A DNA stretch of 64,000 nucleotides, from assembly GCA_902595715.1 (NCBI GenBank), contig CACJRI010000001.1, positions 1-64,000 on the forward strand, given 5' to 3'. The notes under the pieces are model-generated. The model did not search any database, was not told where the DNA came from, and was given only the letters and a program-made list of their open reading frames with translations. This DNA is from an uncultured SAR86 cluster bacterium (GTDB lineage Bacteria; Pseudomonadota; Gammaproteobacteria; Magnimaribacterales; AG-339-G14). This document shows positions 56,721 to 64,000 of this stretch, piece after piece (the stretch's first letter is position 1; each line of letters opens with the position of its first letter). The translations under genes were made by a program, and so were the position numbers.

Positions 56721-57974
56721 ATGAAATATATTTTTAGTCTAGCTTTCCTATTATTTTCTTTTAACGCAATTTCATTGCCTGATTTTTACGGGCATTTGAA
56801 TTTATCAGCTGATTATTATTTTGGAGAGTCATCTCAAATAGACGTAGATTTAAAAAGCAATGTGTCAAGACTGGGTGTAAGAGGTGATTTTAGAATTAAT
56901 GAAAATATAACCGGGATCTATCAAGTTGAGTATCAAGTTGATTTAGAAGCTTCGCCAACCACAAGAAATACTTTTCTTGGTTTAAAAGGTAATTTTGGCA
57001 CCATAAAAGCTGGCAAGCACGATACTCCCTTAAAATTGGCTCAATTGGATGCAGATTTATTCAATGACACGCAGGGCGATATTGCGAATATTACGAGAGG
57101 TGAAAACAGACCTTCTTCATATCTAGGTTATGATTCGCCTGAAATTGCTAAAGGTCTAAGACTCAGTTTGGGTCTCAGTAAAACCAGTTACGTAAAAAAT
57201 AATTTTTTTGCATGCAAAAGTGTAAGTACTTTCAGTAATGTGGGAGGATGCCTTCAATACGAGTATGAATATTCTAATCATGAAGCCCAGTCTTTAGAGA
57301 CGGTTCCTGTACTTGGAATTCCTCTTCAAGGAATTCCTCTTCAAGGCATCCATTCACCAGGTACGATAATTACGAGCGGATTGCAAAATAATCTTAATAT
57401 CCTTGCATCACCATGTGATTCTCCTTCTGCTGCATTTTTAGCATCTTTAAATACACCAGTTGGAACCAACGCAATTGGAACTGTTCCAAATCCAAATCTG
57501 TCTTCTTCAAGATGTTATAGGTCTTTTGGAAGAAATATTTCTATTTCTTTAAATTATTCTACTGATGTTATTAGGTTTGCAATTGCTTCACAAAAAAACG
57601 GTAAAGAAGGTTTTGACCACAACCGACTCGGTATGGTGATTCCCGCAGGACCATCTACTATTGGTTTTATATACACAAGTACAAGTTCCTCAAAATCTAC
57701 GTATTCTCAAGGGGGTTCTTTTTTTGATTATGAAGCTTTCACGGCAAGTGTAAAAACAGAACTAATGGATGGAAAAGGAATTCTTAAAATTCAATACGAC
57801 AGATCAAATGCAATAGATGACTTGGAACAGACTCAAATTGGATATGATCATAATCTAACGAATAGCTTTAAGGTTTTTACTTACTTAACTCATCGTTCAA
57901 ATATTAATACTTACGATTCCTTTCTAAGTGTTGGCATTGAATATAAATTTAATCATTCATTTTCTAAACAGTAA
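56721..57974 (+). CDS. Outer-membrane general porin (Gram-negative porin type)
   Basis: A 417-aa protein with a signal peptide (KYIFSLAFLLFSFNAIS) and start DFYGHLNLSADYYFG. Porin blocks include LGVRGDFRINENITGIYQVEYQV, FLGLKGNFGTIKAGKHDTPL (the porin loop-3 approach) and a terminal LSVGIEYKFNHSF. It should form a 16-strand trimeric channel. One surface-loop-like insertion (residues about 195-270, Pro/Gly/Ser-rich) includes a duplicated GIPLQ unit, coded by a 15-bp tandem repeat. It is divergent from the acidic/channel operon, and the lipoprotein gene starts on its last base. Confidence 0.85.
   Translation: MKYIFSLAFLLFSFNAISLPDFYGHLNLSADYYFGESSQIDVDLKSNVSRLGVRGDFRINENITGIYQVEYQVDLEASPTTRNTFLGLKGNFGTIKAGKHDTPLKLAQLDADLFNDTQGDIANITRGENRPSSYLGYDSPEIAKGLRLSLGLSKTSYVKNNFFACKSVSTFSNVGGCLQYEYEYSNHEAQSLETVPVLGIPLQGIPLQGIHSPGTIITSGLQNNLNILASPCDSPSAAFLASLNTPVGTNAIGTVPNPNLSSSRCYRSFGRNISISLNYSTDVIRFAIASQKNGKEGFDHNRLGMVIPAGPSTIGFIYTSTSSSKSTYSQGGSFFDYEAFTASVKTELMDGKGILKIQYDRSNAIDDLEQTQIGYDHNLTNSFKVFTYLTHRSNINTYDSFLSVGIEYKFNHSFSKQ
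57315..57344 (+). repeat. 15-bp tandem duplication inside the porin gene
   Basis: GGAATTCCTCTTCAA occurs twice in direct succession (57315-57329 and 57330-57344), encoding G-I-P-L-Q twice in a likely surface loop. An in-frame repeat of this kind can vary in copy number without breaking the reading frame. Confidence 0.7.
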
Positions 57975-58501
57975 TGATGAAAGTAATAAAGACGCCTGCT
58001 CTGTTAGTTCTTCTATTTCTATTATCAAATTGTTCAGATCAAGGTAACGCTTTAGTTACTCAACAGTGCACTATGGACCCTTATGAAAATTTTGGAAAAG
58101 TTAAATGTGTTTTTATGAATGAGGGTTCAATAGCAGGAAGTATTTGTAAGTCTGCCTCTTTGGTAAGAAACAAATCAGATTATAAGATAGACGAGTCTGG
58201 TCGCCCGGTCATACGCTGGGACGGAATCAAGGATTTTAACTATCGGTATTCAAGACGTTATGGAGAATATGGTCGGGGTCTTTTATATCCTGAGAGGCAA
58301 ATTAGCTCAAATGGTAAAATTTGCTCTGGGATTCTTGAGCCGGAAGAAATTGTTGAAAGATCTATGAACTTCTTTTTTACATTACCAGGACCGTCATTTG
58401 GTAAAAATTACTCACTAACCAAATTTTGTAATCCTCCTAATGATAGTAGTCTTAGAAGTATATGGAAAGGTTGCGATTGGGTATTAGTTGATATTGACTA
58501 A
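57974..58501 (+). CDS. Putative lipoprotein (175 aa)
   Basis: The N-terminus MKVIKTPALLVLLFLLSNC is a lipoprotein signal with lipobox LSNC, Cys at residue 20. The mature part is rich in Cys (seven or more, e.g. QQCTMDPYENFGKVKCVF, GSICKSAS, GKICSG, KFCNPP, KGCDW), suggesting disulfides in the periplasm. No domain is recognised. It is coupled to the porin gene by TAATG and presumably cotranscribed. An integrase remnant begins right after its stop. Confidence 0.75.
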   Translation: MMKVIKTPALLVLLFLLSNCSDQGNALVTQQCTMDPYENFGKVKCVFMNEGSIAGSICKSASLVRNKSDYKIDESGRPVIRWDGIKDFNYRYSRRYGEYGRGLLYPERQISSNGKICSGILEPEEIVERSMNFFFTLPGPSFGKNYSLTKFCNPPNDSSLRSIWKGCDWVLVDID

Positions 58502-58503
58502 AT

Positions 58504-58641
58504 GGATTGGCTCCTACATTAAAAAGACTTGGACACTTTGATACTACGACCACGCTTAGATACTATGCTCATTTAGTTCCCAATAACGATTCTAGTCGTG
58601 TAGAATCCTTTGAAAATTCAATCTTAGGAAACCAAAATTAA
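58504..58641 (+). pseudogene. C-terminal remnant of a tyrosine recombinase (integrase)
   Basis: A 45-codon open stretch without a start reads LAPTLKRLGHFDTTTTLRYY, then AHLVPNNDSSRV and a short tail. This is the C-terminal catalytic box of phage-type integrases: the conserved LGH followed by T-T and the nucleophile Tyr in YYAHL. A stop codon (58495-58497, in this frame) cuts it off from any upstream part, and the preceding bases belong to the lipoprotein gene. It lies 91 nt before a tRNA-Ser gene, a usual integration target, so it marks a decayed mobile element. Confidence 0.75.
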
Positions 58642-58732
58642 GCGAACACCTATGCGAAAAAGATTGGTGACATTTTTGGTAACACCTTCAATTGGATTCT
58701 TCAAGAACGCTCTGAAGCGCTTATATATCAAT

Positions 58733-58824
58733 GGAGGGGTGGCAGAGCTTGGTTGAATGCACCGGTCTTGAAAACCGGCAGGTCAGCAATGGCCTCGTGG
58801 GTTCGAATCCCACCCCCTCCGCCA
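58733..58824 (+). tRNA. tRNA-Ser(UGA)
   Basis: A 92-nt class II tRNA. The acceptor GGAGGGG (58733-58739) pairs with CCCCTCC (58814-58820), then G and encoded CCA to 58824. The anticodon stem CCGGT/ACCGG encloses the loop CTTGAAA with anticodon TGA, reading UCA/UCG and wobble partners. A long variable arm (GCAGGTCAGCAATGGCCTCG) is present. Confidence 0.97.
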
Positions 58825-58915
58825 TATTTTTTTCAAAAAAGTCTCTCTCATAATCTTAAGAGATAAAAGAATTTTTTTTTATGAAAACATAGTCTTAAAA
58901 GAGTGATTTTCGCTA
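58825..58915. other. Intergenic spacer after tRNA-Ser(UGA)
   Basis: About 90 nt of AT-rich sequence with poly-T (58871-58880) and no gene that I can support. The T-runs just after the tRNA (TATTTTTTTC) may help end tRNA transcription. Confidence 0.4.
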
Positions 58916-58943
58916 TTGCAAATAAGTTCGAATTGCATAGAAT
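58916..58943 (+). promoter_or_regulatory. Candidate promoter of the structured RNA / trpS
   Basis: TTGCAA (58916-58921) and TAGAAT (58938-58943) are spaced by 16 nt, close to a sigma-70 promoter; the start would be near 58950. Confidence 0.5.
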
Positions 58944-58949
58944 AATTTA

Positions 58950-59136
58950 CAAGCTTTAGTGAAAGATTTTCTAACTCGAGACGGAAAAAGGGAAGCTAAA
59001 GAATAGAAGGAAAAGGGTGAGAAGACGTAAGAAATTACGCCACCTGCAGGGAGAAGGGTTTTTCGCCTGCGCTAGTCAACCCACTAGACCCCTTTAACTT
59101 CGGTTAAAAAACACCACTTCGTTGGTGTTTTTTTTT
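58950..59136 (+). ncRNA. Structured RNA candidate upstream of trpS (sRNA or leader), unidentified
   Basis: About 187 nt with no credible reading frame but several perfect stems: CTTTAG/CTAAAG (58954-58959 with 58996-59001); CGTAA-GAAA-TTACG (59026-59039, GNRA tetraloop); GCAGG/CCTGC (59046-59050 with 59066-59070); CTAGT/ACTAG (59072-59076 with 59083-59087); TTTAAC-TTCG-GTTAAA (59093-59108, UUCG tetraloop); and a final terminator. AAAGGG (59012-59017) can pair with CCCTTT (59090-59095). Loop bases GGGTT (59056-59060) and AACCC (59078-59082) are complementary, allowing a kissing interaction. I cannot match it to 6S, SRP, tmRNA, RNase P, T-box or a known riboswitch. Confidence 0.6.
59107..59136 (+). 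terminator. Rho-independent terminator 11 nt before trpS
   Basis: AAAAACACCA (59107-59116) pairs with TGGTGTTTTT (59123-59132) around the loop CTTCGT, ending in nine Ts (59128-59136). It ends 11 nt before the trpS ATG, so it either closes an independent small RNA or acts as an attenuator for trpS. Confidence 0.88.
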
Positions 59137-59147
59137 ATACTAACCAA

Positions 59148-60131
59148 ATGTCTTCTGTTTTAACTGGTATTACCACAAATGGTTCTCCACATTTGGGAAA
59201 TTATGTTGGGGCTATGCGTCCAGCAATAGAATTATCTAAAAAATCAAAATCTTTTATTTTTTTAGCTGATTATCATTCGCTGATAAAGCAACAAGACCCT
59301 AAACTAACACATCAATCTACTCTATCGATAGCAGCAGCATGGATTGCATGTGGCTTGGATCTTAAAAATACAATCTTCTATAGACAATCTAGCATTCCTC
59401 AAATTATGGAACTAAATTGGATACTCACTTCTATAACGCCTAAGGGATTAATGAACAGGGCCCATGCCTATAAAGCAATACAAGATATAACTAGCGGCAA
59501 AGATAAAGATAAGAATGTTCAAATGGGTTTGTTCAATTACCCAATTTTAATGTCCTCTGATATTTTAATTTTTAATGCTGAGTTAATACCTGTCGGCAGC
59601 GATCAAAAACAACATATTGAAATGACAAGAGACATTGCCAATAAATTCAATTTAACCTATGGATCTTTCTTTAACCTACCAGAACCGTTAATCGATGAAA
59701 CAACTTCCTATCTTCCAGGTTTAGACGGAAATAAAATGTCAAAAAGTTATTCAAATTATATTGATCTTTTCTCGGAGGAAAAAAAACTACAAAAACAAAT
59801 TAATCAAATCAAAACTGACTCTTTGGAACCAGGAGAAAAGAAACCTAAAGATTCAACTCTCTACAAATACTTTAAATGTTTTACCAACGATAAAAATATC
59901 AAACAAATTGATGGGTATTTTGATGAGGGAATGGGTTGGGGAGATCTTAAAAGAGAATTATTTGAATTAATTAATAGAGAAATAGCCCCAGCAAGAAAAA
60001 AATATAATGATCTAGTAGATAACCCAAAAAAAGTAGAAAAACTTTTGAAAGAAGGAGAAACCAAAGCTTTAAAGATTGCTTCCAAAAATCTTAAAGAGAT
60101 AAGGTCGTTGGTAGGTATTAAAGCTTTATGA
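59148..60131 (+). CDS. trpS: Tryptophanyl-tRNA synthetase
   Basis: A 327-aa class I synthetase. The HIGH-equivalent is TTNGSPHLGNYVGA, the KMSKS loop is LDGNKMSKSYSNYI, and IMSSDILIFNAELIPVGSDQ is the conserved Trp-pocket block. Length and motifs are normal. It is preceded by a strong terminator only 11 nt away, implying attenuation or a separate promoter within that short space. It overlaps the downstream hypothetical gene by 4 nt. Confidence 0.97.
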   Translation: MSSVLTGITTNGSPHLGNYVGAMRPAIELSKKSKSFIFLADYHSLIKQQDPKLTHQSTLSIAAAWIACGLDLKNTIFYRQSSIPQIMELNWILTSITPKGLMNRAHAYKAIQDITSGKDKDKNVQMGLFNYPILMSSDILIFNAELIPVGSDQKQHIEMTRDIANKFNLTYGSFFNLPEPLIDETTSYLPGLDGNKMSKSYSNYIDLFSEEKKLQKQINQIKTDSLEPGEKKPKDSTLYKYFKCFTNDKNIKQIDGYFDEGMGWGDLKRELFELINREIAPARKKYNDLVDNPKKVEKLLKEGETKALKIASKNLKEIRSLVGIKAL

Positions 60132-60682
60132 CTAGCAAAAAAAATATTATTTCTTTTCCAGATAATTTAAAAATTAAACTTTCGGGAATCGACACCATGC
60201 GCTTACATGAACATGGTCAAGCAATATTTGTGCATTTATCTTTTAACGAAAAACTAAGTTCTATCCAAAGTTTGTTTCTTATAAAGCAGATTTTAGAAAA
60301 GGGAATGCTTGATTTTCAATTAACTGATTTTATGTTTAATAAGGCGAAAGGATTTCATGGTCCTTTCAAAAGCAAACTATTAAAAAATTCAGATTTTAAA
60401 AAAATTGATGAAGGTAGTTTTTTTGAATCAATTCGGAAAATTATTACAAAAGAAAGAAAAGATACACCTTTAATTTTAGAAGATCGTAAGGATGCTTTTA
60501 TGGAAAAAGTTGAATTAATGACTAAAAAAGAAACAGAATTTTTTATTTTAGACAGAGAGCTATCAAATGAACCGAAAAAGTTTGAACACGAATGGAGTCA
60601 TGCACTAACTGAATACCATGAATTTCTTATTCTAAATTATTCAACAAATAATATTTTTTGTCTTTTACTAGCGTATGACTGA
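60128..60682 (+). CDS. Hypothetical protein (184 aa)
   Basis: Not recognised. It is a soluble, mixed alpha/beta protein with no signal peptide or membrane helix. Visible features are a central helix block (SIQSLFLIKQILEKGMLDFQL), a Lys-rich middle (FKSKLLKNSDFKKI), and the C-terminal FEHEWSHALTEYHEFLIL, where HEWSHALTEYH has spaced His/Glu residues but does not match a standard metal-protease motif. It is translationally coupled to trpS (ATGA overlap) and to the MFS gene downstream (8-nt overlap). Confidence 0.7.
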   Translation: MTSKKNIISFPDNLKIKLSGIDTMRLHEHGQAIFVHLSFNEKLSSIQSLFLIKQILEKGMLDFQLTDFMFNKAKGFHGPFKSKLLKNSDFKKIDEGSFFESIRKIITKERKDTPLILEDRKDAFMEKVELMTKKETEFFILDRELSNEPKKFEHEWSHALTEYHEFLILNYSTNNIFCLLLAYD

Positions 60683-61913
60683 AAAAAAGAAGACTCCAAA
60701 TTCTATATGGGTTTTGTCTGCTGCGTTGGCCTGCATTGGAGCAGGACAATCCACAATATTTATTCTTGTTCCCCAAGAAATAAGATCATTGGGATTCAAT
60801 GAATTTCAAGTTGGTTTGATTTTTTCTATCTCGGCATTGGCTTGGATCTTTTTTAGTCCATTTTGGGGCAGGTTAAGTGATCGAGTTGGAAGAAGTAAAG
60901 TTTTCATGCTTGGAATTATTGGGTTTGCTATCTCTTTGTTTCTTTTTGCGGCTATTATTAAATTTGCACAACTTTATCCTATTTCGTTCTCTTTATTATT
61001 TGTTTTGCTTATTGGCGCAAGACTTATAAATGGTCTGCTAGGAAGTGCCGTTAGACCATCAGCTGGTGGGAGAATTGCAGATATAACTGATACAACAAAC
61101 AGAACATCTGGGTTTGCAAGATTGGATGCCGGTTGGCAATTTGGTGTCGTTTTAGGTCCGGTAGCAGTCGGATTAATCATGCTCTTATCTGGAAATAATT
61201 TATTGATGCCTTTTGTTTTTTTGAGTTTATTAGGACTTTGCATTGGTTTTTTGAATTTTAAATTGCTTAAAAAGGATGATTCATCATTTTTAAAAAATGA
61301 GGAGATCTCACCGCTCAAGTTCACTGACAAGAGAGTTTTTCCTTCCTTAGTGATTGCAGCTTTCTTGGGAGTATCAAATGCTTGTATAGTTTTAACATCA
61401 TCGTTATTTGTGAATGACGTAATTTTAAAATCAACTGAAGATTTATATTTTTTTGTTTCAATCGGCTTTGCAATAGTTGCCTTATCAGGACTCTTAACGC
61501 AACTTTTTATAGTAGATAAGTATTCCTTAAACCCAAAAGGTTTGGTTTTTGTTGGATTATTTCTTATGTCTTTGGTCTTTTATCTCTTATCCAATGTAAA
61601 TCAGATATTTTCTTTTTATATATTATTGGCTGTATATGGTTTTGGGGGCGGGCTTGCAAGACCGGGCAATGTTTCTATTCTTTCTCTGTCAATCAATAAA
61701 AATGAACAGGGTTCTGCTTCAGGTCTTATGGGTACTGTTTTTCCACTAGGTCATTTACTCACTCCTTTTTCGATAATGCCGTTATATATGCTAAACCCAA
61801 GTTACCCATATTTATTAATTTCGTTTTTAGGGTTATTTCTAGTGTTATATATGTTCTATAATCAAAAGCTATTTTTTAATTTTATACAAACAGAGGTGAG
61901 AGAGGATGTTTAG
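60675..61913 (+). CDS. MFS transporter, drug-efflux (TetA/MdtG-like)
   Basis: A 412-aa permease with 12 hydrophobic helices. The loop after helix 2 is FWGRLSDRVGRSKVFMLG (MFS motif A, complete with D/R/G-R), LDAGWQFGVVLGPVAVG resembles the antiporter motif C region in helix 5, and a repeat region lies in the second half. This suggests a proton-driven exporter. The substrate is unknown. It overlaps both neighbours by 8 nt, so it is part of the trpS-hypothetical-MFS-SDR transcript. Confidence 0.88.
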   Translation: MTEKKKTPNSIWVLSAALACIGAGQSTIFILVPQEIRSLGFNEFQVGLIFSISALAWIFFSPFWGRLSDRVGRSKVFMLGIIGFAISLFLFAAIIKFAQLYPISFSLLFVLLIGARLINGLLGSAVRPSAGGRIADITDTTNRTSGFARLDAGWQFGVVLGPVAVGLIMLLSGNNLLMPFVFLSLLGLCIGFLNFKLLKKDDSSFLKNEEISPLKFTDKRVFPSLVIAAFLGVSNACIVLTSSLFVNDVILKSTEDLYFFVSIGFAIVALSGLLTQLFIVDKYSLNPKGLVFVGLFLMSLVFYLLSNVNQIFSFYILLAVYGFGGGLARPGNVSILSLSINKNEQGSASGLMGTVFPLGHLLTPFSIMPLYMLNPSYPYLLISFLGLFLVLYMFYNQKLFFNFIQTEVREDV

Positions 61914-62799
61914 CAAAGACGCACTAAAAGGGCAGAGAATTCTTGTAACTGGTGGAGGCTCTGGACTAGGGAAGGAAATGTCTAGGCATTTTTTAAAGCA
62001 TGGATCAGAAGTAGTTATCTGCGGAAGAAGGGAATCAGTATTGGAAGATACAGTAAAAGAGTTAACAGATGAAACTGGCGGGAAGATTACTTGTTTTGCC
62101 CTAGATATCAGAGATTCACTAGCAATAGAGTCTTCTATAGAGGAGCTATTTGCTGAAAAACCGATTACCGGTTTAATTAATAATGCAGCAGGTAATTTTA
62201 TCAGCAGGACAAAAGATTTATCACCAAACGGTTTTAATGCGATAGCAAGCATCGTCTTTCATGGAACTTTTTACATAACAAATGCAATTGGTAAAAGATG
62301 GATTGAAAATAAACAGAAGGGAAGTATTGTGTCAATCCTTGCTACTTGGGTTTGGACTGGATCTCCCTATGTAATTCCATCGGCAATGTCTAAGTCGGGT
62401 ATCAATGCAATGACTAAATCATTGGCAGTCGAATGGGGTCAATATGGAATTAGATTAAATGCAATAGCGCCTGGCCCGTTTCCTACAGAAGGAGCTTGGT
62501 CAAGGTTAATGCCTCAAACTGGAGACAGCAAAAAAGATGAAAAGGTAACTGGACAATATATGAATATCCCATTGCAAAGGGCTGGGGAAATGGAAGAACT
62601 TGGAAATCTTGCTACATTTTTAATGGCAGATGGCTGTGAGTATCTTACTGGACAAACCATAGCAATTGATGGGGCGCAATATTTATCTTCTTCAGGAACT
62701 TTTGCTAACTTAAATAGCCTTTCCGATGAAGATTGGGATAACATTAGAAATACAATAAAAAAATCTAATGAAAAGGATAAAAAACAAAGATCAGTTTAA
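61906..62799 (+). CDS. SDR oxidoreductase, 2,4-dienoyl-CoA reductase-like
   Basis: A 297-aa short-chain dehydrogenase. It has the NADP loop TGGGSGLGKEM, the NNAAG block, and PSAMSKSGINAMTKSLAVEWG, in which the YxxxK Tyr is missing while Ser and Lys remain. It then has LNAIAPGPFPTEGAWSRLMP. Mitochondrial and peroxisomal 2,4-dienoyl-CoA reductases show the same loss of the canonical Tyr and a similar PGP..T.GA.SRL segment, so the enzyme likely reduces 2,4-dienoyl-CoA in unsaturated fatty acid oxidation. It overlaps the MFS gene by 8 nt. Confidence 0.88.
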   Translation: MFSKDALKGQRILVTGGGSGLGKEMSRHFLKHGSEVVICGRRESVLEDTVKELTDETGGKITCFALDIRDSLAIESSIEELFAEKPITGLINNAAGNFISRTKDLSPNGFNAIASIVFHGTFYITNAIGKRWIENKQKGSIVSILATWVWTGSPYVIPSAMSKSGINAMTKSLAVEWGQYGIRLNAIAPGPFPTEGAWSRLMPQTGDSKKDEKVTGQYMNIPLQRAGEMEELGNLATFLMADGCEYLTGQTIAIDGAQYLSSSGTFANLNSLSDEDWDNIRNTIKKSNEKDKKQRSV

Positions 62800-62816
62800 T
62801 TAATAGGGAGAATATT

Positions 62817-64000
62817 ATGAGTACAGAAACTTTACAAGAAATGGAAAGCGTTCTAAAGCTGCAAAAAAAACTTCATATCGAAGAAGGTCCTGCGAGCATA
62901 GAGCTTAGAAAAGACAGATTGAATCGTTGTATCAAGATGATTAAAGAATACAGTGATGAAATAATTGATGCTCTGCAAAAAGATTTTGGTAATAGAGATC
63001 CAAAATCAAGTTTTTTAACTGAAATTGCTACAACTATTGGTGTTTTAGAACACGCTATAAAAAATGTAGATAAGTGGACAAAAGACGAAAAAAGACCTTC
63101 AAATGTCGATAGACCTTTCTTCATTAGAATGTTGATGGGATTATTGGGATCAAAATCCTATATAAAGTATCAACCCCTTGGAACAGTTGGTGTTATTAGC
63201 CCATGGAACTTTCCAGTTAATTTGATTTTAGCTCCTTTAGGAGGAATTTTTGCTGCTGGTAATAGAGCTATGATCAAACCTTCTGAATTAACTCCGGCAA
63301 CAAGCGAAGTAACTAAAAAAATGTTTGAAGCTTATTTTGATAAGTCTGAAGCAGCTGTCTTTACAGGAGATGCTGAAGTAGGAGCTGCGTTTAGTGCTCT
63401 ACCATTTGACCATCTTCTATTCACAGGTGGAACACAAATTGGTAAAAAGGTTATGAAAGCCGCTTCGGATAACTTAGTTCCAGTAACTTTAGAATTAGGT
63501 GGAAAATCTCCAGTAATAGTTGATGAAGATGCAAATTTATCAGAAGTTGCTAAAAAAGTAATGCGAGGAAAAACTATGAATGCTGGACAAATTTGTTTAG
63601 CTCCTGATTATTTAATGCTTCCCAAAGGCAAAAGTGAAGAGTTCGCAAAAGCTTCAAATGAAGCTGTAAGTGAAATGTTTGCAGATCTTAAATATAACGA
63701 AGACTACACTTCTGTAATTAATGAGAGACATTATGAAAGAATTAATGAACTTGTTTCAGATGCAAAAGATAAAGGTGCGGAAGTCATTCAAATAAACCCT
63801 GCAGATGAAGACTTTGAACAACAAGAATTGCACAAAATTCCGCCAACATTGGTTTTAAATCCAACTGATGAAATGAAAATTATGCAAGAAGAGATATTTG
63901 GACCGGTATTACCCGTCAAAGAATATGAAGACTTTGATGAAACTGTTAATTACGTAAACTCTAAAGATAGGCCTTTAGGACTTTACCTTTTTAGTAAAGA
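62817..64000 (+). CDS. Coniferyl aldehyde dehydrogenase-like aldehyde dehydrogenase, 3'-truncated
   Basis: The frame runs open to the right edge (394 complete codons), so about 60-90 C-terminal residues are missing. ATG at 62817 is preceded by AGGGAG (62805-62810). Motifs: GTVGVISPWNFPVNLILAPL (Asn of the oxyanion), FTGGTQIGKKV (NAD loop), VTLELGGKSPVIV (general-base Glu), MNAGQICLAPDY (nucleophile Cys) and EEIFGPVLPV. The short approximately 470-aa class-3-like layout and KYQPLGTVG resemble coniferyl aldehyde dehydrogenase (CalB). It oxidises aldehydes to acids, perhaps aromatic or fatty ones. Confidence 0.92.
   Translation, partial: MSTETLQEMESVLKLQKKLHIEEGPASIELRKDRLNRCIKMIKEYSDEIIDALQKDFGNRDPKSSFLTEIATTIGVLEHAIKNVDKWTKDEKRPSNVDRPFFIRMLMGLLGSKSYIKYQPLGTVGVISPWNFPVNLILAPLGGIFAAGNRAMIKPSELTPATSEVTKKMFEAYFDKSEAAVFTGDAEVGAAFSALPFDHLLFTGGTQIGKKVMKAASDNLVPVTLELGGKSPVIVDEDANLSEVAKKVMRGKTMNAGQICLAPDYLMLPKGKSEEFAKASNEAVSEMFADLKYNEDYTSVINERHYERINELVSDAKDKGAEVIQINPADEDFEQQELHKIPPTLVLNPTDEMKIMQEEIFGPVLPVKEYEDFDETVNYVNSKDRPLGLYLFSK

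Noticed and set aside
58642-58900. Attachment-site duplication of the tRNA-Ser 3' end
   Set aside because: I saw no second copy of the tRNA 3' end near the integrase remnant by eye; only the common TTCGAATCC T-loop recurs in other tRNAs.
58981-59070. Cobalamin, T-box, SRP, tmRNA or 6S RNA
   Set aside because: Conserved cores (B12 box, T-box AGGGTGG, SRP GGAA domain, tmRNA ends, 6S end pairing) are not present in the sequence.

Overview
The window is AT-rich, gene-dense chromosomal DNA. It has very short intergenic gaps, many ATGA/TAATG start-stop overlaps and frequent TTG/GTG starts. Gammaproteobacterial affiliation is suggested by the ftsK-lolA-serS block with divergent trxB, by csrA followed by tRNA-Arg, by the yadG-yadH pair, and by bolA, sohB and trhO. 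Together with a P450, a racemase-type CoA transferase, a dienoyl-CoA reductase, acyl-CoA ligases, TorF-type porins and DUF3604, this resembles a streamlined marine gammaproteobacterium such as SAR86. That placement is inference from gene content; no phylogenetic test was possible.

Layout. 0-9.9 kb (+): two paralogous sugar-type (GPH) symporters flank a rhomboid protease and a DUF3604 protein; then bolA, trhO, an RND/MMPL exporter and a CaiB/BaiF CoA transferase. 9.9-20.6 kb: TatD nuclease, thioesterase, MoxR ATPase with VWA partner, YadGH ABC exporter, tRNA-Ser(GGA), acyltransferase, csrA, tRNA-Arg(ACG), then a P450 / DUF1295 / SLC13 run. 20.6-28.3 kb: DUF1508 protein, a cyclic-nucleotide-binding K+ channel, then on the minus strand a CHASE2 adenylate cyclase, DUF481 protein and MscS channel; a TPR/outer-membrane protein and purU follow. 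28.3-41.3 kb: zinc metalloprotease, COMT-like methyltransferase, small Smr-like protein, Bacteroidetes-type dihydroorotase, amidase, UMF1-type transporter, GDPD, hydrolase, a solo OadA-type carboxyltransferase and three tandem TorF putative porins. 41.5-50.5 kb: AcuI-type reductase, a 41-aa membrane protein, nitronate monooxygenase, enoyl-CoA hydratase, then trxB / ftsK-lolA-serS-sohB.

50.5-59.1 kb is the least ordinary part. It holds two tandem paralogous ~75-aa membrane proteins, a small repeat protein, and a minus-strand operon of an Asp-rich acidic protein followed by a 782-aa protein. I read the latter as a type-1 periplasmic-binding-protein domain fused to a pentameric ligand-gated ion channel. 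Then come a porin, a lipoprotein, the C-terminal remnant of a tyrosine recombinase, tRNA-Ser(UGA), and a structured, terminator-ended RNA candidate before trpS. 59.1-64 kb returns to housekeeping and lipid metabolism: trpS, MFS transporter, dienoyl-CoA reductase-like SDR and a truncated aldehyde dehydrogenase.

The best candidates for undescribed biology are the PBP-channel fusion with its acidic partner, the structured RNA at about 58.95-59.14 kb, and the small-protein pair at 50.9-51.4 kb.
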